Assembly (NCBI GenBank): GCA_035566435.1
Contig: DATMRF010000065.1
Location: 1 to 20,245 of the forward strand
Reading direction: 5' to 3'
DNA from: DATMRF01 sp035566435
Lineage (GTDB): Bacteria; Verrucomicrobiota; Verrucomicrobiia; Limisphaerales; UBA8199
DNA: 20,245 nucleotides
Shown here: one piece after another, positions 14,546 through 20,245 of the stretch
Layout: each line of letters begins with the position of its first letter
Position numbering within the stretch: the first letter of the stretch is position 1
Translations under genes and position numbers: made by a program
Notes under the pieces: model-generated
The model's database searches: none
Told to the model about the DNA's origin: nothing
The model's input: only the letters and a program-made list of their open reading frames with translations

Positions 14546-14845
14546 AGGGGTCAGGACAAAGTTTTTGCACAAAACCGCCGCGCGGGACCGCAGAGTGATT
14601 CGGGGTCCTGACGTTGCTTGTTTTGGGCGCATGCTGCCGGTGCCGTATGGCTCAGAAACTCAGAGTGCGGCATCCAGGAGCGATTACCATCCGCCATGGA
14701 AAGTGCCACGGGCTACAGGGGGACAGGCGCTGCAGTGGATTGTCGACCAGCTCCAGAAGGGGGCGCGGTTAAACACCTTGCCGCGTTGCTCCAACGCGCG
14801 GAGCTCAAATCCCAAAACAGTGAGAAAAACTTCGTTCTGACCCCT
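14546..14845. mobile_element. Degenerate REP-flanked Y1 transposase (RAYT-like) remnant
   Basis: The ends AGGGGTCAGGACAAAGTTTT (14546-14565) and AAAACTTCGTTCTGACCCCT (14826-14845) are inverted repeats matching at 18 of 20 positions. Between them, ATG 14647 opens MAQKLRVRHPGAITIRHGK. This resembles the start of REP-associated IS200-like transposases (typically MARxLRxxYPGAIYHV). In another frame, ALQWIVDQLQKGARLNTLPR runs to a TGA inside the right-hand repeat and resembles the C-terminal helix of the same family. The catalytic HUH region and Tyr are missing, so about 80% of the gene is gone and the rest is frameshifted. The family assignment is from memory of typical sequences and is inference. 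Confidence 0.6.
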
Positions 14846-14948
14846 AACTGCGTTGGCCTTTTCAGCCGTTTATTTCGCCTCTACGTCGGTGGGGCGTAGT
14901 ATTGAATTGGCAACGCGGCGTTTACGATGAAGCCGGAGGGACATATGT

Positions 14949-14961
14949 TGCGTTCTGACCC
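14949..14961. repeat. Half-copy of the REP end
   Basis: TGCGTTCTGACCC just before the kinase start repeats the outer half of the right-hand end of the transposase remnant (TTCGTTCTGACCCC at 14831-14844) in the same orientation. It may be a leftover REP half from a second event at this spot. Confidence 0.4.
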
Positions 14962-14970
14962 GGTGATTTG

Positions 14971-17208
14971 ATGAGTGGATCAGAAAGAAGTGAAGTGGAT
15001 CTGTTTACGGAAGCTGTGCAGCTTCCGGTTGAACAACGCTCCGCTTTCCTCGAAGCGGCCTGTGGAGGAGACGCCGAGCTGAAGGCCAATGTCGAGGCTC
15101 TTTTGAAAGCTCACATGCAATCCGGCGAGTTTCTCGAACAGGCTCCGGCTGAAGCCAAAGCTCAAGCCAGGGTGCCGGGAGAGAAACCGGGCGACTGGGT
15201 CGGTCGTTACAAGTTGTTGCAGCAGATCGGCGAAGGCGGTTGTGGGGTGGTTTTCATGGCCGAACAGGAGCAGCCAGTCCGCCGGAAGGTGGCGATCAAA
15301 ATCGTCAAACCGGGAATGGACACAAAAACGGTCATCGCCCGGTTCGAGGCCGAAAGACAGGCTCTGGCGCTGATGGATCATCCGAATATCGCGCACGTGC
15401 TCGACGCCGGTGCCACCGAAAGCGGACGGCCGTATTTCGTAATGGAACTGGTTCGCGGCATCAAGATCACCGATTACTGCGACCAGAATTCGCTTAAGAC
15501 GGCCGCTCGCCTGGATATGTTTCTCGATGTCTGTGACGCGGTGCAGCACGCGCATCAAAAAGGAATCATTCATCGAGATCTCAAGCCGTCGAACATTCTG
15601 GTGACGACACTGCCCTCAGGAAAACCCCTCGCAAAAGTCATCGACTTCGGGATCGCCAAAGCGACCACCGACCAGAGGCTCACCGATAAAACGCTGTTCA
15701 CGGCATTCGAACTATTGATCGGCACACCCGCTTACATGAGCCCCGAACAGGCCGCCCTATCCAGTGTGGACGTGGACACCCGCAGCGACATCTACAGCCT
15801 TGGGGTGTTGCTTTATGAATTATTGACCGGAAGCACGCCCTTTGACACCACGGAACTTCTCAAACGGGGCCTCGATGAAGTCCGGCGTGTGGTTTGCGAT
15901 GTCGAGCCCATGCGCCCATCCACGCGACTAAGCACACTCATGGCTGCCGATCTTACTACCATCTCCCGCCATCGTCAGGTTGAGCCTTCTCGGCTGCTTC
16001 GCGAGGTGCGTGGAGACCTGGACTGGATTGTGATGAAGGCGCTGGAGAAGGACCGTGCGCGCCGGTATGCGACGGTGAACGGCTTCGCGATGGATATTCG
16101 ACGTTATTTGGGTGGTGAAGCGATCCTGGCGCGGCCTCCCAGCAAGATCTACAAACTTCGAAGGTTAGTCTTCCGGCATAAGCTGTTGTTCGCGGGTTTG
16201 GGCATTATTTTGCTGTTATTCGTCATCTGCCTGATGCTGACAACTCGTCTAATCATTGAGGAGCGTCAGATGCGAAAAGATATGACTGTCGAAGAGGCCA
16301 GGCGTGAGGCAAAGCTTCTGGTTGATGCCGGTCAGGGAAGCAGGGCGGCAGCCAAATATAACGAGGCGCTTGAGCTTCAGAAGAAGCTGTTTGGCCTGGA
16401 GCAGCCCAGAGCAGCCGAATTGCTTGGAGAGGCGGTCAGCCAGCTAGTATCCCTCGCGAGGATCGAAGATGCCCATCGGCTTCTGATGCAATATTATATT
16501 CCTCCGGAGATGGGCCACAACGGCGGCGATTGGCTCGCTTGGCGCGCCGTTCTCTTCGCCAGACAGGGCCGCTGGCGCGAAGCAAGAGACGACGCGGCCG
16601 TGAGTGTGAAAATCCGACCCGATTATGTGGAAATATATCATGGGCTTGCCTCTTTGCTGGTCGCGGAAAAGGACGTCGAAGCCTATCGGCAGCTTTGCAC
16701 GGAGATCGTTACTCGCTTTGGCGGAACGACTAACGCTTCGACCGCCGATGTTGCTGCCAAGGACTGTCTAATCCTTCCTTCATCCGGCGTGGATTTGGAC
16801 TCAGTAGCGGCGCTTGCCGAAACTGCAGTGACTCGCGGAAAAGGCCAGACTCCATATACATTTTACCTGTGCACTAAAGCGCTGGCGGACTATCGCCAGG
16901 GAAAATTCCCGGAGGCCGTAGCCCGGACTTTGGAGATTTTGAAGGATCCGTTTCCTTATACTCAAGCCGAGGGCTCTGCAGTACTCGCGATGGCCCAATT
17001 CCGAATGGGGCACAGCGAAGAGGCGCGCGCGGCCCTTGCGAGGTCGGAGAAGGTCGTGCAGGAAACACTGCCAGCGCCTGGGAGCCGCGATCTTGGATTT
17101 GACTGGAAAGATTGGATAATCGCCCATGCTCTACTGGACGAAGCGAGGAGTTTGATCGAAGGTCCAAGTTCGACTAATTTGGACTGGCGCGCCAGATCTC
17201 ATGAGTGA
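14971..17208 (+). CDS. Membrane-anchored serine/threonine protein kinase (Pkn2 type)
   Basis: The 745-aa protein has a complete kinase domain at about residues 79-350. It shows the Gly-rich loop IGEGGCGVV, Lys110 in VAIKIV, the catalytic loop HRDLKPSN with Asp203, Asp225 in DFG, and MSPEQA in place of APE. The N-terminal ~70 residues (LFTEAVQLPVEQRSAFLEAA) are the short helical region usual before such kinases in Planctomycetes and Verrucomicrobia. One transmembrane segment lies at about 405-425 (LLFAGLGIILLLFVICLML), followed by a TPR-like helical domain of about 300 residues, presumably the sensing part. The start is ATG 14971; a TTG directly before it only extends by one residue. Its last 8 bases overlap the ECF sigma gene, so kinase and sigma factor are probably coupled. 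Many relatives have the sigma gene first; here the order is reversed. Confidence 0.92.
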   Translation: MSGSERSEVDLFTEAVQLPVEQRSAFLEAACGGDAELKANVEALLKAHMQSGEFLEQAPAEAKAQARVPGEKPGDWVGRYKLLQQIGEGGCGVVFMAEQEQPVRRKVAIKIVKPGMDTKTVIARFEAERQALALMDHPNIAHVLDAGATESGRPYFVMELVRGIKITDYCDQNSLKTAARLDMFLDVCDAVQHAHQKGIIHRDLKPSNILVTTLPSGKPLAKVIDFGIAKATTDQRLTDKTLFTAFELLIGTPAYMSPEQAALSSVDVDTRSDIYSLGVLLYELLTGSTPFDTTELLKRGLDEVRRVVCDVEPMRPSTRLSTLMAADLTTISRHRQVEPSRLLREVRGDLDWIVMKALEKDRARRYATVNGFAMDIRRYLGGEAILARPPSKIYKLRRLVFRHKLLFAGLGIILLLFVICLMLTTRLIIEERQMRKDMTVEEARREAKLLVDAGQGSRAAAKYNEALELQKKLFGLEQPRAAELLGEAVSQLVSLARIEDAHRLLMQYYIPPEMGHNGGDWLAWRAVLFARQGRWREARDDAAVSVKIRPDYVEIYHGLASLLVAEKDVEAYRQLCTEIVTRFGGTTNASTADVAAKDCLILPSSGVDLDSVAALAETAVTRGKGQTPYTFYLCTKALADYRQGKFPEAVARTLEILKDPFPYTQAEGSAVLAMAQFRMGHSEEARAALARSEKVVQETLPAPGSRDLGFDWKDWIIAHALLDEARSLIEGPSSTNLDWRARSHE

Positions 17209-17755
17209 AGCCACGGCCATGCTGGATGCGATCGGAAAGGGCGATGCCGAAGCCCCGTCGGCTCTTTTCGACCTTGTCTATCACGAGCTTCGGCGGCTCG
17301 CAGCCCATAGGATGGCGGGGGAAGCGCCAGGCCAAACGCTTCAAGCGACGGCTTTGGTGCACGAGGCATGGTTACGGTTGGTGGGGAATGGGAATCGGCG
17401 TTTTGAGGACCGAACTCACTTCTTCGCGGCTGCGGCCGAGGCGATGCGTCACATTCTGATCGATCGCGCCCGCCGCCGGCGTGCGGTGCGTCACGGTGGC
17501 GAGTATGCGCGGGTCCATCTGGAAGAGGATATGCTGGCAAGTCCTGAGGACGATCAACAATTGCTCGCCCTAAACGACGCCCTTGAGAAGCTTGAGCTTA
17601 AGCATCCGATTCAAGCCCGGGTGGTGAAGCTGCGCTATTTCGCCGGGATGAGTAACGAGGAGATTGCCGAACTCATCGGGGTTTCACTTTCCACTGTCAA
17701 GAACTATTGGGTTTTTTCGAAGGCCTGGCTGTTCAGGGAGATAAAAGCAGGTTAA
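17201..17755 (+). CDS. ECF sigma factor (Planctomycete/Verrucomicrobia kinase-linked type)
   Basis: The 184-aa protein matches the ECF group that accompanies Ser/Thr kinases. It has LFDLVYHELRRLAAHRMAGE, then QTLQATALVHEAWLRLVG (region 2, core binding and -10 recognition) and FFAAAAEAMRHILIDRARRR. After a linker come VVKLRYFAGMSNEEIAELIG and VSLSTVKNYW, the region 4 helix-turn-helix. The start codon lies inside the end of the kinase gene (ATGAGTGA carries both the ATG and the kinase TGA), implying translational coupling. No anti-sigma gene follows. In this group, phosphorylation by the partner kinase is thought to control activity; that is family knowledge and not visible here. The recognition-helix residues KNYWVFSKAWL differ slightly from the common KRDWTVAKAWL. 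Confidence 0.92.
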   Translation: MSEATAMLDAIGKGDAEAPSALFDLVYHELRRLAAHRMAGEAPGQTLQATALVHEAWLRLVGNGNRRFEDRTHFFAAAAEAMRHILIDRARRRRAVRHGGEYARVHLEEDMLASPEDDQQLLALNDALEKLELKHPIQARVVKLRYFAGMSNEEIAELIGVSLSTVKNYWVFSKAWLFREIKAG

Positions 17756-17830
17756 CGCCTCCTCCCTTACGGCGGAGCGCGGCTTCCTTCCTGGACCAAC
17801 CGCAGCTCGCACGGATTCACGGCCGAGTCC

Positions 17831-17897
17831 GACTTAGAAAATTCCCCAACTTCATTTGGCTTTGCGGCTTCGAAATTTCGCCTTCCTCAGTGACGGG
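17831..17897. repeat. Diverged 67-bp repeat, copy A (copy B at 19658-19724)
   Basis: Aligned without gaps, the two segments match at 45 of 67 positions by hand count. Shared words are CCAACTTC, TGGCTTT, ATTTCGCCT and CTCAGTG. The offset is constant at 1827 bp. Both copies lie just upstream of a gene in the right-hand cluster. On the minus strand both read a related peptide (VTEEGEI / ATELGEM, then SQMKLGNFLS / SQQKLENLLS), which may mean they are old coding remnants. Confidence 0.6.
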
Positions 17898-17983
17898 ATC
17901 GAAATGACGAGAAAAGAAGACCGAGCCGTATGAGCAATATGATTGAAAACACTGGCCGAACGAGGCCGCGCTGCAATGGCGCC

Positions 17984-17989
17984 AAAGGA
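17984..17989 (+). promoter_or_regulatory. Ribosome binding site deciding the start at 17996
   Basis: AAAGGA ends 6 nt before ATG 17996, a good Shine-Dalgarno spacing. The alternative ATG at 17930 lacks one and would add 22 residues before the Rossmann motif, so 17996 is preferred. Confidence 0.65.
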
Positions 17990-17995
17990 CAGCGT

Positions 17996-18610
17996 ATGGA
18001 AATAGGAACCATCGGAGCAGGAGATTTGGCACAAGCGTTCGCAAAACGGGTTTTGAAGGCAGGCCATAAGGTAAAGCTTGGCAATAGCCGAGGCCCCGAC
18101 AGCCTCCGAGGAATCGTCGATCAACTTGGTACTGGAGCAACGGCTGCTACCAAGGAAGAGGCAGCGGCTTGCGAAATGGTTCTTCTGGCTGTGCCCTGGG
18201 ACAACGTGCCCGGCACACTTGCAAGTCTTCCCAAGTGGAATAACCAGATTCTGATTGATGGGACCAATCCTTTTCACGGTAAGGCCGGAGATTTCACGCT
18301 AGCAAATGTTGGAAACCTGTCCACCAGCCAGTTCGTTGCGGCGCTGGCCTCCGGAGCACGAGTGGTCAAGGCATGTAACCACATGCTCGTGCGTAACTTG
18401 GAAGCAGATCCCGTGGTCAACGGGGCGAGACGAGTTGCATTTATTTCGGCAGACGATGACGACGCGAAGAAGCGAGTTCAAACCTTGCTCGAGAATTGCG
18501 GCTACTCCGTCGTTGATCTTGGAAGCCTCCGCGATGGAGGCCTGATCCAGCAAGCGGGCGGCCCTATAGCAGGCCGGGATTTTTTTGAGAGAGGAGAATA
18601 TCATAAATGA
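17996..18610 (+). CDS. NADP-binding oxidoreductase of the F420-reductase-like family
   Basis: The 204-aa product opens with MEIGTIGAGDLAQAFAKRVL. This is a Rossmann GxGxxA-type motif followed by GHKVKLGNSRGPDSL, typical of NADPH:F420 oxidoreductase-like (F420_oxidored) proteins. Further conserved parts are EMVLLAVPWDNV, ILIDGTNPF, RVVKACNHM and the C-terminal SVVDLGSLRDGGLIQQAGGP. Whether it uses F420 is doubtful; many family members in soil bacteria are simply NAD(P)-binding proteins of unknown substrate. It ends in TGA overlapping the ATG of the next gene (ATGA), so the two are cotranscribed and translationally coupled. The start is supported by AAAGGA six bases upstream. Confidence 0.88.
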   Translation: MEIGTIGAGDLAQAFAKRVLKAGHKVKLGNSRGPDSLRGIVDQLGTGATAATKEEAAACEMVLLAVPWDNVPGTLASLPKWNNQILIDGTNPFHGKAGDFTLANVGNLSTSQFVAALASGARVVKACNHMLVRNLEADPVVNGARRVAFISADDDDAKKRVQTLLENCGYSVVDLGSLRDGGLIQQAGGPIAGRDFFERGEYHK

Positions 18611-19578
18611 AAGCCATTCATCTGACGGCCTACGGCAATCCGGCTCAGAACTTAAAGATGGTCGAAGGTTCGGAACCAAACGCGCCGTTTGCGGGCGAGG
18701 CTCTTGTGCGCATGGAGTATGCGCCGATTGCGTACAGCGACCTCCTTTTAGCGAACGGGGCTTACCTCTTAAAACCGAATCTGCCTTGTGTCATTGGAGG
18801 TGAAGGTGCGGGAATCGTCGAGGCGATCGGGTCGGGAGTCACCAGCGTCAAGGTAGGCGATCGTGTTACCATCCCGTTTGGAACATTCACCTGGTCTGAA
18901 AAAGTCCTTGCTCCAGCGCAAGGTCTTTTCGTCGTTCCTCCTTCAGTCGACGCCAGAACGGCCTCGATGTTAAATATCAATCCTACGACGGCAGTTCTTC
19001 TCTTGAGCGAATTTGTAAAGCTAAAGTCTAAAGACTGGATTGTATTAAATGCAGCCAATTCCCAGATCGCGCGATGCCTGATCGCGATTGCAAAATCGCG
19101 CGGTCTCCACATTGCTGGTATCGTGAGACGGTCCGAGCTTATCCCGGAAATTGAAACACTGGGTGTTGATTTCGTTGGCGTCGAATCGCCGGAACTCACA
19201 AAGCAAATTCAGATTGCAACCGGCGGAAGGCCAATATCGCTGGGTCTTGATGCGGTAGGTGGTCCAGCGACAGCGAGGATGGCAAGTGTGCTCTCTACGG
19301 GCGCTCATCTCGTCATCTATGCGTGGCTGAGTGGTTTGCCGATTCACGTGCCGCAAGGCGACCTCATCGTCAAGAGGCTAAACATCCACGGCTTCTGGAT
19401 GTATTACGAAGAGTATCTTCCAAAAATTCGAGTGGCATTGACTGAAGCAGCGAAAGTAGTCGCTTCCGGCGAATTAACTTTGCCAATCACCGCAACATAC
19501 AAACCGTCCCAAATCAAGGAAGCAATCGAACACTCCCAGCGTGGTGGCAGGGTTCTATTGGATTTCAATAAGGTATGA
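18607..19578 (+). CDS. MDR-superfamily oxidoreductase (enoyl-thioester reductase / quinone reductase-like)
   Basis: This 323-aa zinc-independent medium-chain dehydrogenase starts MKAIHLTAYGNPAQNLKMVE. It has the GroES-like domain signature GGEGAGIVEAIGSGV and VGDRVTIPFGTF. The cofactor region NAANSQIARCLIAIAKSRG resembles the NAANSxVGR motif of MECR/ETR1-type enoyl-thioester reductases. LDAVGGPATARMASVLSTGA and a terminal GRVLLDF complete the fold. The Cys/His ligands of zinc dehydrogenases are absent. It probably reduces an activated double bond or a carbonyl with NADPH; the substrate is unknown. It overlaps the preceding gene by ATGA and its own stop overlaps the ATG of a hydrolase stub by ATGA. 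That shows the ancestral operon had three coupled genes. Confidence 0.9.
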   Translation: MKAIHLTAYGNPAQNLKMVEGSEPNAPFAGEALVRMEYAPIAYSDLLLANGAYLLKPNLPCVIGGEGAGIVEAIGSGVTSVKVGDRVTIPFGTFTWSEKVLAPAQGLFVVPPSVDARTASMLNINPTTAVLLLSEFVKLKSKDWIVLNAANSQIARCLIAIAKSRGLHIAGIVRRSELIPEIETLGVDFVGVESPELTKQIQIATGGRPISLGLDAVGGPATARMASVLSTGAHLVIYAWLSGLPIHVPQGDLIVKRLNIHGFWMYYEEYLPKIRVALTEAAKVVASGELTLPITATYKPSQIKEAIEHSQRGGRVLLDFNKV

Positions 19579-19664
19579 GCAATTACACGCACGAAAGGGT
19601 TCCGACACAATTTGTCGAGGCCAACGGAGTCCGCTATGCCTACCGCCGTTTCGTCGCCAGATAA
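19575..19664 (+). pseudogene. N-terminal stub of an alpha/beta hydrolase
   Basis: ATG 19575 overlaps the upstream TGA (ATGA) and opens 29 codons, reading MSNYTHERVPTQFVEANGVR then YAYRRFVAR, before TAA. The stretch VPTQFVEANGVRYAYRRF is the usual beginning of an alpha/beta hydrolase, where a Gly-Lys-Pro strand and the HG motif should come next. Instead the frame ends at the edge of repeat copy B, and no continuation is found in any frame downstream to 19814. The gene seems cut by insertion or deletion at about 19652. Confidence 0.65.
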
Positions 19665-19724
19665 AAGGTTTTCCAACTTCTGCTGGCTTTTTGGTTCCAA
19701 CATTTCGCCTAACTCAGTGGCGAC
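19658..19724. repeat. Diverged 67-bp repeat, copy B
   Basis: This is the partner of the segment at 17831-17897. It begins right where the hydrolase stub loses homology. It is bracketed by GTCGCCA (19653-19659) and TGGCGAC (19718-19724), a 7-bp inverted pair that copy A lacks. An inserted small element is one explanation for the truncation. Confidence 0.55.
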
Positions 19725-19800
19725 ACCTGCAATAAGAAAGGAAGGTGAAGCCTTAGTCGACGAACTGAATAAGCAAACAAAACAAACTGAAACAAGATCG

Positions 19801-19807
19801 AAGGAGA
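19801..19807 (+). promoter_or_regulatory. Ribosome binding site of the exported hydrolase
   Basis: AAGGAGA ends 7 nt before ATG 19815, one of the strongest Shine-Dalgarno sequences in the window. Most other genes here lack one. It fixes the start of the last gene. Confidence 0.75.
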
Positions 19808-19814
19808 CAAAAAT

Positions 19815-20245
19815 ATGCGAAAACAAATAGAATTCGGAGTTGTAACGCTCGCCGCTATGCTGATGGGCGCGATTCTGCTGCTGGAGAGGACTGGTAGAGT
19901 TGTTGCTGCGGAGTCGCCAACCGGCATCAAGAACGTGGTTCTGGTGCATGGTGCATTCGCCGATGGCTCCGGCTGGGAAGCCGTCGCCAAGATCCTCGAG
20001 AAGGATGGCTACACGGTGTCGGTAGCGCAGCCCCCCGAGACCTCCTACGCCGACGACATCAAGTACACGAAGGCGGCCATCGACGCCATGGACGGGCCGG
20101 TGGTCATCGTCGGCCACAGTTATGGCGGGTCCATAATCACCGAAGCCGGTAACGATCCGAAGGTTTCGGCACTGGTCTATATCGCCGCCTTCGCGCTCGA
20201 TGACGGTGAGAGCTGTGCGTCGATCGAACAGGCCCTGCCGCAAGC
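19815..20245 (+). CDS. Exported alpha/beta hydrolase, 3' end outside the window
   Basis: The first 143 codons are present and the frame is open to the window edge. The product starts MRKQIEFGVVTLAAMLMGAI, a signal peptide or membrane anchor with likely cleavage near VVAAE. The hydrolase fold follows: KNVVLVHGAFADGSGWEAV contains the HG oxyanion segment, and VVIVGHSYGGSIITEAGN holds the nucleophile elbow GHSYG with the catalytic Ser. ALVYIAAFALDDGES is the next strand. This matches a common esterase-like family of about 230-270 aa, so roughly 100 residues, including the catalytic His, are missing on the right. It has its own strong ribosome binding site and is not closely related to the stub before it. 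Substrate unknown. Confidence 0.9.
   Translation, partial: MRKQIEFGVVTLAAMLMGAILLLERTGRVVAAESPTGIKNVVLVHGAFADGSGWEAVAKILEKDGYTVSVAQPPETSYADDIKYTKAAIDAMDGPVVIVGHSYGGSIITEAGNDPKVSALVYIAAFALDDGESCASIEQALPQ

Larger units (their letters stand above)
13948..14970. other. Long spacer with hairpin repeats and a decayed transposase element
   Basis: About 1 kb separates the Kelch gene from the kinase gene. No intact gene is visible. The left part (13948-14300) contains simple words such as GGAGTATTGGAGTGGCGGAG that look like degenerate repeats. The middle has two tandem GGCG-loop-CGCC hairpins (14321-14361). The right part contains a 300-bp element bounded by inverted repeats (14546-14845), and a further half-copy of its end near 14949. 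The promoter of the kinase/sigma pair is presumably between 14850 and 14970 but is not identifiable. Confidence 0.65.
17756..17995. other. Spacer holding diverged repeat copy A
   Basis: The 240 bp between the sigma gene and the next start contain CTCCCTTACGGCGGAG near the left end, a possible weak hairpin, and a 67-bp segment at 17831-17897 that recurs at 19658-19724. The frame open from ATG 17930 is not used as a start; see the next gene. Confidence 0.5.

Noticed and set aside
19658..19724. Integron attC site (GCCTAAC word in repeat copy B)
   Set aside because: Copy A has GCCTTCC at the same place, no matching GTTRRRY end is found, and no integrase is visible.

Overview
The window looks like chromosomal DNA from a member of the Verrucomicrobiota, probably of the Pedosphaera/Limisphaerales type. 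This is inferred from gene content, not from a marker gene. The evidence is a sigma-70/ECF factor fused to a membrane segment and a long C-terminal domain, a Pkn2-type kinase overlapping a second ECF factor, Tat-signalled Gfo/Idh and sugar-isomerase proteins, secreted propeller proteins sharing a short C-terminal domain ending in FYR/FYK/FFR, and gene-poor spacers full of hairpin repeats.

Layout. 1-1402 is non-coding and crowded with short direct and inverted repeats. 1403-3256 (+) is the membrane-tethered ECF sigma factor. 3516-5597 (+) is a secreted protein with 14 Asp-box-like repeats. 10910-5785 (-) is a five-gene catabolic cluster: Gfo/Idh oxidoreductase, Tat-signalled sugar phosphate isomerase/epimerase, DHDPS-family aldolase, tandem-domain bacterial microcompartment (BMC) shell protein, and SDR dehydrogenase. 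The last four are nearly contiguous. 10911-11874 is a spacer holding an orphan fragment of the shared C-terminal domain. 11875-13947 (+) is a secreted Kelch/fibronectin protein. 13948-14970 is a spacer with hairpin repeats and a decayed REP-associated (Y1) transposase. 14971-17755 (+) is a kinase/ECF pair overlapping by 8 bases. 17996-19664 (+) holds an NADP-binding oxidoreductase, an MDR oxidoreductase and the stub of an alpha/beta hydrolase, joined by ATGA overlaps. A second, exported alpha/beta hydrolase starts at 19815 and runs off the window.

The most interesting system is the BMC cluster. The DHDPS-family aldolase has its catalytic Tyr and Lys, plus a C-terminal extension made of a Pro-rich linker and an amphipathic helix. 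That is the architecture of BMC encapsulation peptides. Its stop codon overlaps the GTG start of the shell gene by 4 bases. The shell protein carries two BMC domains joined by a linker, with a Met exactly where a stand-alone PduA-like protein would begin. A plausible but untested model is that sugar-derived keto-acids are cleaved inside a shell to pyruvate plus an aldehyde, which the SDR then reduces or oxidises. No vertex (BMC-P) gene, aldehyde dehydrogenase or phosphotransacylase is in the window, so it would have to be a satellite locus.

The spacers also hold a 60-nt hairpin family in three copies with compensatory base changes, a large perfect-arm inverted repeat inside the catabolic cluster, and diverged repeats flanking the right-hand oxidoreductase genes.
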